A stretch of DNA of 12,481 nucleotides, from the NCBI GenBank assembly GCA_027489295.1, contig JAIYAA010000014.1:1-12481 (forward strand). The letters are read 5' to 3'. The notes under the pieces are model-generated. The model had not been told where the DNA came from. It saw only the letters and a program-made list of their open reading frames with translations, and did not search any database. Shown in pieces: positions 1 through 4,728 of the stretch. Origin of the DNA: Sphingomonadales bacterium (lineage in GTDB: Bacteria > Pseudomonadota > Alphaproteobacteria > Sphingomonadales > Sphingomonadaceae). Position numbers and translations under genes: made by a program. Position 1 is the stretch's first letter, and each line of letters begins with the position of its first letter.

Positions 1-1517
1 CCGGCCGGGAACAGCCGCGGCGTGTTGAGGCTGTGAAAGTCCACGCCGCGGGTGATGCGGATCGGCGAGGAGGTGCGCGTCTCGACGCCGGTCATCACCG
101 CCTCGGGATGATCGTAGCGCGCGATCTGGCGGCCGAACACCGGCAGCGCCTCGCGGAACGCCTCGATCACGAAGCCGGGCAGGCAGGCGGAAAGGTCGGT
201 GGGGGTAACGCCGGGCTTGTAGCTCGGCACCACCTGCCCCAGCGCGGTCGAAGGGCGCCCGGCGAGCAGGTCGCCGACCAACTGGCCCGGCGCGTTGTAG
301 TTGGAGCCGCCGGCGATATAGGCCGCGTCCTCCCATTTGCGCTGCAGGTCGAGCCCGGCAAGCGGCCCGTCCGGATAATCGCGCGCGGGGTCGATCGCCA
401 CGACGAGCCCGGAATTGGCGTTGAACTCGGCGCGCGAATATTGGCTCATGCCGTTGGTGACGACGCGCCCCTCCTCGGACGTCGCCGCGACCACCCGGCC
501 GCCCGGGCACATGCAGAAGCTGTAGACGGTCCGGCCATTGGCGCAGTGGTGCGACAGCGCATAGGCGGCCGCGCCCAAGTCCGGATGCTTGGCACAGTTG
601 CCGAAGCGCGCCTGGTCGATCCAGCTCTGCGGATGCTCGATCCGCACGCCGATCGAGAAGGGCTTGGCCTCGATATGCACGCCCAGCCGGTGGAGCATCT
701 CGAAGGTCGGCCGCGCGCTATGCCCCACCGCCAGCACGACATGGTCTGCCTCGAGGAAGCTGCCGTCGTGCAGGTGCAGGCCGCGCATCCTGCGCTGCGC
801 ATCGAGTTCGATCGCGTCGACGCGGGTCTGCCAGCGATATTCGCCGCCCAGTTCCTCGATGGTGCGGCGCATGCTCTCCACCATCGTGACGAGGCGGAAG
901 GTGCCGATATGCGGGTGTGCCTGCCACAGGATGTCGTCGGGCGCGCCGGCCTTCACGAACTCCTCCAGCACCTTGCGGCCCAGGAAGCGCGGATCCTTCA
1001 CCCGGCAATAGAGCTTGCCGTCGGAAAAGGTCCCCGCCCCGCCCTCGCCGAACTGGACGTTCGAGTCCGGATTGAGCTCGGAGCGGCGCCACAGGCCCCA
1101 GGTATCCTTGGTCCGCTCGCGCACGATCTTGCCGCGATCGAGGATGATCGGGCGGAAGCCCATCTGCGCGAGGATCAGCCCGGCGAACAGCCCGCACGGC
1201 CCCGCGCCGATCACCACCGGGCGCAGGCCCTGCCAGCCCTCGGGCGCGTGGAACGGCGGGCGATAGGCCATGTCCGGGGTCGGCCGCAGGTCCTTGTCGC
1301 CGGCCAGCCGGGCCAGCACGCCGGCCTCGTCCACCAGATCGATATCGACCGTGTAGACCAGCTGGATGGCGTTGCGGCGCCGGGCATCGTTGCCGCGCTT
1401 GAAGACGGTAAAGCCGCGCACGTCCGCCAGGTCTACGCCCAACCGCCGCGCGATCGCGGGGGCCAGCGCATCGGCGGGGTGATCGAGGGGCAGGTACAGT
1501 CCGGACAGGCGCAGCAT
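1..1517 (-). CDS. FAD-dependent dehydrogenase, COG2509 type (C-terminus cut by window edge)
   Basis: The frame is open from an ATG at 1517 to the left edge (505 codons), so the 3' end is missing; COG2509 proteins are usually about 520-550 residues, so only a few dozen residues are absent. Residues 1-95 form the N-terminal domain typical of this family. A dinucleotide-binding motif GAGPCGLFAG follows at 104-113 after a beta strand, ending in an acidic residue (IILDRG, about 125-130). Further hallmarks are QFGEGGAGTFSDGKL and, near the end, GGSNYNAPGQLVGDLLAGR. The visible end, LFPAG, is where the family continues with its last FAD-contacting glycine-rich loop. The protein should be a soluble flavoprotein; substrate and physiological role are unknown for the family. 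No good Shine-Dalgarno precedes the ATG and no in-frame ATG lies upstream. It follows ohrR on the same strand after 89 bp, so co-transcription is possible. Family assignment is firm; function is open. Confidence 0.9.
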   Translation of the reverse strand, partial: MLRLSGLYLPLDHPADALAPAIARRLGVDLADVRGFTVFKRGNDARRRNAIQLVYTVDIDLVDEAGVLARLAGDKDLRPTPDMAYRPPFHAPEGWQGLRPVVIGAGPCGLFAGLILAQMGFRPIILDRGKIVRERTKDTWGLWRRSELNPDSNVQFGEGGAGTFSDGKLYCRVKDPRFLGRKVLEEFVKAGAPDDILWQAHPHIGTFRLVTMVESMRRTIEELGGEYRWQTRVDAIELDAQRRMRGLHLHDGSFLEADHVVLAVGHSARPTFEMLHRLGVHIEAKPFSIGVRIEHPQSWIDQARFGNCAKHPDLGAAAYALSHHCANGRTVYSFCMCPGGRVVAATSEEGRVVTNGMSQYSRAEFNANSGLVVAIDPARDYPDGPLAGLDLQRKWEDAAYIAGGSNYNAPGQLVGDLLAGRPSTALGQVVPSYKPGVTPTDLSACLPGFVIEAFREALPVFGRQIARYDHPEAVMTGVETRTSSPIRITRGVDFHSLNTPRLFPA

Positions 1518-1542
1518 CGAAACGGGAGTTCCAGCAGATTTC

Positions 1543-1576
1543 GGGGAGGGAAGTCTCCCCTTAGCCGCAAGGGGAG
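1543..1576 (-). other. Two mutually exclusive hairpins between ohrR and the dehydrogenase gene
   Basis: CTCCCCTT (1555-1562) pairs perfectly with AAGGGGAG (1569-1576) around a 6-base loop. The same segment (1555-1560) pairs equally with GGGGAG at 1543-1548 around another 6-base loop. In an ohrR read-through transcript the 1569-1576 arm is made first. No U-tract follows either hairpin, so this is not a standard intrinsic terminator. It may be a weak terminator, an mRNA end or a switch; regulation is inferred only. Confidence 0.5.
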
Positions 1577-1606
1577 CCGCGGCAAACCGGGATTGGTGCG
1601 TAAGGC

Positions 1607-2038
1607 TCAGCCGCGCGCGAGCGCGTCACGCAGCGCCTGTGCCTCGCGGTTGAGCGCCGCCAGCCGTTCGATCGACAGCTCGGCCTTTTCCAGCACCGCT
1701 TCCCCCAGGCAGCCGCATTCCTCGCGGATCGCGCGGCCCTGGTCGGTGAGGAACACCTGCACCCGGCGTTCGTCCTCCGGATTCCGGCGGCGCGCGACCA
1801 ACCCGGCCGCCTCCAGCCGCTTTACCAGCGGCGTGATCGTGCTCGACTCGAGCCCCAGTCGCTCGCCGATCGCCCCCACGGTGCGGCCATCCTGTTCCCA
1901 CAGCGCGTGCAGCACCAGATATTGCGGATAGGTAATCCCCAGCCGATCGAGGATCGGCTTGTAGACGCGCGTGATCGCCATGCTCGCGCTGTAGAGCGAA
2001 AAGCAGAGCTGGCCGTCGAGCGGGAGCGGGGCGGGCAT
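1607..2038 (-). CDS. ohrR: OhrR, MarR-family organic hydroperoxide sensor and repressor
   Basis: This 143-residue protein has the OhrR signature LCFSLYSAS (11-19) with the peroxide-sensing cysteine at C12, followed by YPQYLVLHALW and the winged helix-turn-helix (about 48-85: GAIGERLGLESSTITPLVKR, then the wing around 90-96, NPEDERR). OhrR dimers repress ohr until C12 is oxidised by an organic hydroperoxide. The ATG at 2038 was chosen because it follows a strong Shine-Dalgarno (GGGGAGGAG, 2048-2056) and gives the family's usual N-terminus. The open frame runs upstream to 2218, but that would cross the whole intergenic region and the ohr start. Two further cysteines, C108 and C110, lie in the C-terminal dimer helix, earlier than the resolving cysteine I would expect of two-cysteine OhrRs. 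The gene is divergent from ohr across 140 bp containing palindromic operators. Confidence 0.93.
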   Translation of the reverse strand: MPAPLPLDGQLCFSLYSASMAITRVYKPILDRLGITYPQYLVLHALWEQDGRTVGAIGERLGLESSTITPLVKRLEAAGLVARRRNPEDERRVQVFLTDQGRAIREECGCLGEAVLEKAELSIERLAALNREAQALRDALARG

Positions 2039-2080
2039 AGGCGAGAACTCCTCCCCGCCGAACCGCGGCGGGACAAAACA

Positions 2081-2109
2081 CATATCGCGATAACGAATCC
2101 TCTGGACAA
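2081..2109 (-). promoter_or_regulatory. Candidate ohrR promoter
   Basis: Read on minus, TTGTCC (2104-2109) and GATATG (2081-2086) are separated by 17 bp. The -35 matches the consensus at 4 of 6 and the -10 at 3 of 6. The predicted start would be near 2074, about 36 bases before the ohrR ATG. The partial operator at 2083-2096 overlaps the -10, which would suit autorepression. Assignment is by eye. Confidence 0.4.
2083..2096. promoter_or_regulatory. Second (partial) OhrR operator candidate
   Basis: TATCGCGATAACGA repeats 14 bases of the main palindrome at 2137-2150 exactly. Here only the central TATCGCGATA (2083-2092) is palindromic; the left flank has diverged. The two copies are 54 bp apart, close to five helical turns, so both would lie on roughly the same DNA face. 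OhrR binding is inferred from position. Confidence 0.6.
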
Positions 2110-2131
2110 GGCCCCGCACATCTCCTATTTG
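2103..2131 (+). promoter_or_regulatory. Candidate ohr promoter
   Basis: TGGACA (2103-2108, 5 of 6 to the -35 consensus) is followed after 17 bp by TATTTG (2126-2131, 3 of 6). The start would fall near 2138, inside the 20-bp palindrome, a natural place for repression. Its -35 overlaps that proposed for ohrR on the opposite strand. Assignment is by eye. Confidence 0.4.
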
Positions 2132-2157
2132 ATCGTTATCGCGATAACGATTATCGC
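2132..2157. promoter_or_regulatory. Main OhrR operator candidate: 20-bp perfect palindrome with overlapping inverted repeat
   Basis: ATCGTTATCGCGATAACGAT (2132-2151) is a perfect palindrome. Its right half overlaps a second inverted repeat, GCGATAA (2141-2147) against TTATCGC (2151-2157) around 3 bases, so more than one dimer could be accommodated. It lies between the proposed ohr -10 and the ohr Shine-Dalgarno. It does not resemble the TACAATT-type box known for Bacillus and Xanthomonas OhrR. Binding by OhrR is inferred from the divergent arrangement. Confidence 0.75.
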
Positions 2158-2178
2158 AAACATCAAAGGAGACACCCC

Positions 2179-2604
2179 ATGTCGGTCGATGTGAAGTACA
2201 CCACCAAGGCAACCGCAACCGGTGGCCGCGACGGCAGCGCGCGCAGCGAAGATGGCGTGCTCGACGTCAAGCTGTCGACGCCGAAGGAACTGGGCGGCGC
2301 CGGCGGGGACGGTACCAACCCCGAGCAGTTGTTCGCCGCGGGCTATTCGGCCTGCTTCATCGGCGCGCTGAAGGCGGTGGGTGCCGGCATGAAGATCAAG
2401 GTTCCGGCCGACGTGACGGTCACCGCGACGGTAGGCATCGGCCCGCGTTCGGAAGGCGGCTTCGGCATCACCGCCGATCTGCAGGTCAGCCTGCCGGGCA
2501 TGGACCGCGAGGAAGCGCAGAAGCTGGTCGATGCGGCGCACCAGGTGTGCCCCTACTCGAACGCGACGCGCGGCAATGTCGATGTCGGCCTGACGCTGGC
2601 CTGA
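2179..2604 (+). CDS. ohr: Ohr, thiol-dependent organic hydroperoxide reductase
   Basis: This 141-residue protein matches the full length of Ohr in the Ohr/OsmC superfamily. It reduces organic and fatty-acid hydroperoxides to alcohols in the cytoplasm, usually with lipoylated proteins as electron donor. Visible hallmarks are the peroxidatic cysteine in FAAGYSACF (C59), the resolving cysteine in [11 protein letters not shown] (C124), the conserved glutamate in NPEQLF (E49) and a candidate catalytic arginine R17 in the N-terminal GGRDG segment. The ATG at 2179 follows AAAGGAG (2165-2171) with 7 bases spacing. The gene is divergent from its regulator ohrR and is expected to be induced by organic peroxides. 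A strong hairpin closes it on the right. Confidence 0.97.
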   Translation: MSVDVKYTTKATATGGRDGSARSEDGVLDVKLSTPKELGGAGGDGTNPEQLFAAGYSACFIGALKAVGAGMKIKVPADVTVTATVGIGPRSEGGFGITADLQVSLPGMDREEAQKLVDAAHQVCPYSNATRGNVDVGLTLA

Positions 2605-2611
2605 CGTCCTG

Positions 2612-2642
2612 AAGGATCCCGCGGGTCGCCCGCGGGGTCCTT
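2612..2642. terminator. Hairpin between convergent ohr and the FlgC-like gene
   Basis: A 14-bp stem with one G-U pair (2612-2625 against 2629-2642) closes a 3-base TCG loop. It starts 7 bases after the ohr stop, and its last two bases are part of the stop codon of the convergent gene. There is no long U-tract on either strand, so it may act as a two-sided mRNA end rather than a classical intrinsic terminator. Confidence 0.7.
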
Positions 2643-3057
2643 ACACCCGGGTGTCGAGCAGCGACCCCATCATCTGGTCCTGCGTGCGGATGACGGACAG
2701 GTTGGCGCGGAACGAGAACAGCGCCTTGCGCTGCTCGGCATCCTCGCTGGCGAAATCGACATTCGGCGCTTCGACGTTGCCGTCGCTGTCGGCATCGTGC
2801 GATTCCGGTTCGTAGCGCGGCCCTGTGCCCGGCACCGCCGGCACCGGCTTCGCGTTCACGCCACCTGCCGCAGCCGCCGCCTGGTAAATCGCGATCGGCT
2901 GATAGGCATGGTTGATCGTCTTGCCGATCGCGGTCGCTGCGGTCACCGCCTTGGCGGTCTCCCCCGTCGTGTTGACGTTGGCGACATTCTGCGCGCTCGC
3001 ATTGATGCGGGCGACGCTGGCCTGAACTCCGGTAAGGGCGATGTTGGTCGCGATCAT
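2641..3057 (-). CDS. Orphan FlgC-like flagellar rod-domain protein
   Basis: The 138-residue protein combines the two conserved ends of flagellar rod/hook proteins with a short middle. Residues 4-32 (ALTGVQASVARINASAQNV, then ANVNTTGE) match the N-terminal rod helix motif, in which NVANVNT is the usual NNIANVNT. Residues about 93-138 (NVEAPNVDFASEDAEQRKAL, then a helix with SFRANLSVIRTQDQMMGSLL) match the C-terminal helix of FlgC. The middle (about 60-90) is alanine/proline/glycine-rich and probably disordered. The ATG at 3057 has GGAG 7 bases upstream (3065-3068). No other flagellar gene is nearby, so it is an orphan, whereas true flgC normally sits beside flgB and fliE. It could be a diverged spare rod subunit or a protein with a different assembly role. 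Confidence 0.75.
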   Translation of the reverse strand: MIATNIALTGVQASVARINASAQNVANVNTTGETAKAVTAATAIGKTINHAYQPIAIYQAAAAAGGVNAKPVPAVPGTGPRYEPESHDADSDGNVEAPNVDFASEDAEQRKALFSFRANLSVIRTQDQMMGSLLDTRV

Positions 3058-3109
3058 GACGCTACTCCAAGGCAGTAGAATCGCACTCGCGTCTTACCAA
3101 AGCCTTTCG

Positions 3110-3139
3110 AAACGCGGTTAATCGGCCGTTAGCGCGTTT
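3110..3139 (-). terminator. Inverted repeat at the end of the fecR-like gene
   Basis: AAACGCG (3110-3116) pairs with CGCGTTT (3133-3139), and inside it TAA/TTA and CGG/CCG halves (3119-3131) form a second short stem with a bulged T. The structure overlaps the fecR stop codon at 3129-3131. The U-content after the stem on minus is low, so termination is only a possibility. Confidence 0.4.
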
Positions 3140-4139
3140 TCGGCGCCCCCAGCACGATCGCATTGCCCCGCCGCTGCGGGGCAAGCCCGACCAGCGCACC
3201 GATCAGAGCCGCGCTCTTCTCGGGCGTGTCGAGCCGGAAACGGCCGCTCAGCCGCGTCGCGCCCAGCGCCGGATCGGCCAACCGGATCGGCACCGCGCTG
3301 TATCGCCCGATCCGCGCGAGCGCCGCATCGAGCCGCATGCCGTCGGCGCTGAGCCAGTGCGCGTCCCAGCAGCACGGGTCCTTGGGATCGAACCGCTGCA
3401 CCCGCAACGGCTGCGCGCCGACGCGGACCCATTCGCCGCCCGTCACCACGATCGGCGCGCGCCCCGGCTGGTCGACCCGGACCCGGCCGCGATAGACGCG
3501 CAGCTCGGCAGCGTCGGGCAGCTGATCGACGCTGAAGTTGGTGCCGAGCGCCGTGAAGCGCGCCTGCGCCGCCTGCACCGAGAACGGCCGGCTGGCATCA
3601 TGCGCCACCTCGAACCGCGCCGCGCCGCGCGCCAGCGTGACCGGCCGCGCCGTCGCCGCGAAGGCCACGCGCACCGACGAGGCCGCGTCGAGCGTGAGTA
3701 CCGACCCGTCGCGCAACCGCACCTGCTGGCGCTGGCCCACCGGACTGTCGAACAGGGTGCTCGCCGTCGCCACGACGCCGGCGGACGGACGTGCAGCCTC
3801 GCGCCTCAGCAGCGGCACCGCAACCGCCGCGGCGAGCCCCGCGGCGACGGCGGCCACCTGCAACCCGCGCAGACGCCGGACGGCGGGACGCGGCTGGCGA
3901 TCGCCGCGGCGGCGCTGCTGCACCGGCAGCACTGCAGGCGCGGGCGCAGGCACCACGGCGGCCTGCAGCACCTCGAGCAGCGCCGGATCACGCAGCAGAT
4001 CGTGCATCCGGGAAAAGGCGCGGAGATGCCCTTCCGATTCGTTCAGCCACGCGATCAGCACGCGCCGCTCGGTCGCGTCGAGTTCGTCGATGCGGTCCGC
4101 CCAGTCGGCGGCGATTTCCAGCGCGCTCGCGTCAACCAT
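3129..4139 (-). CDS. FecR-like anti-sigma factor / signal transducer
   Basis: The 336-residue product has the FecR layout: a cytoplasmic N-terminal domain (about 8-50, with WADRIDELDATERRVLIAWL and HLRAFSRM) that contacts the sigma factor; a Pro/Arg-rich linker; one membrane helix (about 93-111, VAAVAAGLAAAVAVPLL); a periplasmic FecR domain (about 128-225, with GQRQQVRLRDGSVLTLDAAS and LRVYRGRVRV); and a C-terminal domain (about 262-332) resembling the small domain that meets the receptor STN region. It should hold the FecI-like sigma factor inactive until the receptor signals across the periplasm. Its ATG lies inside the last codons of the sigma gene (ATGGTTGA, 8-bp overlap), and its own Shine-Dalgarno is weak, so translation is probably coupled. 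Two adjacent cysteines (C256, C257) in the periplasmic part are unusual. The stop codon lies within an inverted repeat. Confidence 0.92.
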   Translation of the reverse strand: MVDASALEIAADWADRIDELDATERRVLIAWLNESEGHLRAFSRMHDLLRDPALLEVLQAAVVPAPAPAVLPVQQRRRGDRQPRPAVRRLRGLQVAAVAAGLAAAVAVPLLRREAARPSAGVVATASTLFDSPVGQRQQVRLRDGSVLTLDAASSVRVAFAATARPVTLARGAARFEVAHDASRPFSVQAAQARFTALGTNFSVDQLPDAAELRVYRGRVRVDQPGRAPIVVTGGEWVRVGAQPLRVQRFDPKDPCCWDAHWLSADGMRLDAALARIGRYSAVPIRLADPALGATRLSGRFRLDTPEKSAALIGALVGLAPQRRGNAIVLGAPKTR

Positions 4140-4701
4140 GCGCCGCCCCGACTTCCACGTCGTCGAGATCGCCGCATGCGGCCAGGTCGATCATCGCGCG
4201 CACCAGATGCTTCTTCACCGCTTCCAGGCTCAATCCCAATTCCTCGGCGATCTCGGTACGGGATTTTCCGTCGAGATGGCGTTTCACGAACACGGCGCGG
4301 CGCAGCGGTGGCAGGCCGGCGAGCGTCGTCTCGAAGACGGCCAGCCGCCGACGATAGTCGAGCACCTCCTCCGGCAGCGGCAGCGTGCAGGGAATCTCGG
4401 CATCGAGCGGTTCGGTCTGGCCGCCGCCGCGCTTCGCCCGGGCGAAGAGGATCGAATCCGCCACGCGAAAGGCATAGGCGAGCGGCTGCTCGATCCGCTG
4501 CTTGCGCTCCTGTTCCACCACCCGCACGAACGTCTCCTGCACGATGTCGTCCGCCTGCTCCGGGTCGCGGAGCCGCTTGCGGACATAGGCCGTCAGGCGC
4601 GTCCGATGCTCGGCCAGCAGGTCCGCCGCATCCATCAGTCGCATCGTCCCGGCCCTGTCGTTCCACACGGGTAGAGCGTCGCGTCGCGGAAACGGGGACA
4701 T
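4132..4701 (-). CDS. FecI-like ECF RNA polymerase sigma factor
   Basis: The 189-residue protein carries region 2 (about 30-92, with the core-binding segment DDIVQETFVRVVEQ at 51-64) and region 4 (about 115-172, with the helix-turn-helix KSRTEIAEELGLSLEAVKKH). Spacing and the LPPLRRAVFVKRHLDGKS stretch fit the FecI group, which drives TonB-receptor genes. The ATG at 4701 is preferred because GGAG (4710-4713) sits 8 bases upstream; M20 and M23 start closer to the region 2 domain but lack a comparable site, so the first 20 residues could be an extension. The gene begins 27 bp after the receptor gene and overlaps fecR by 8 bp. Its targets presumably include this operon, but no FecI-type promoter could be confidently identified. 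Confidence 0.93.
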   Translation of the reverse strand: MSPFPRRDALPVWNDRAGTMRLMDAADLLAEHRTRLTAYVRKRLRDPEQADDIVQETFVRVVEQERKQRIEQPLAYAFRVADSILFARAKRGGGQTEPLDAEIPCTLPLPEEVLDYRRRLAVFETTLAGLPPLRRAVFVKRHLDGKSRTEIAEELGLSLEAVKKHLVRAMIDLAACGDLDDVEVGAAHG

Positions 4702-4728
4702 GGAACTTTCTCCGTCCCTGCAGCACCG

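Noticed and set aside
33..1931. 632-codon open frame on plus
   Set aside because: It is the shadow of the FAD dehydrogenase and ohrR on minus, both with clear family motifs; the plus translation is rich in R, A, H and has no recognisable domain.
2039..2218. Upstream extension of ohrR by 60 residues
   Set aside because: It would cross the operators and the ohr start, and the residues are not family-like; the ATG at 2038 has a strong Shine-Dalgarno.
3058..3128. Sigma-54 or sigma-28 flagellar promoter before the FlgC-like gene
   Set aside because: The best GG/GC pair has a 12-base gap instead of 10, and no FliA-type box is present.
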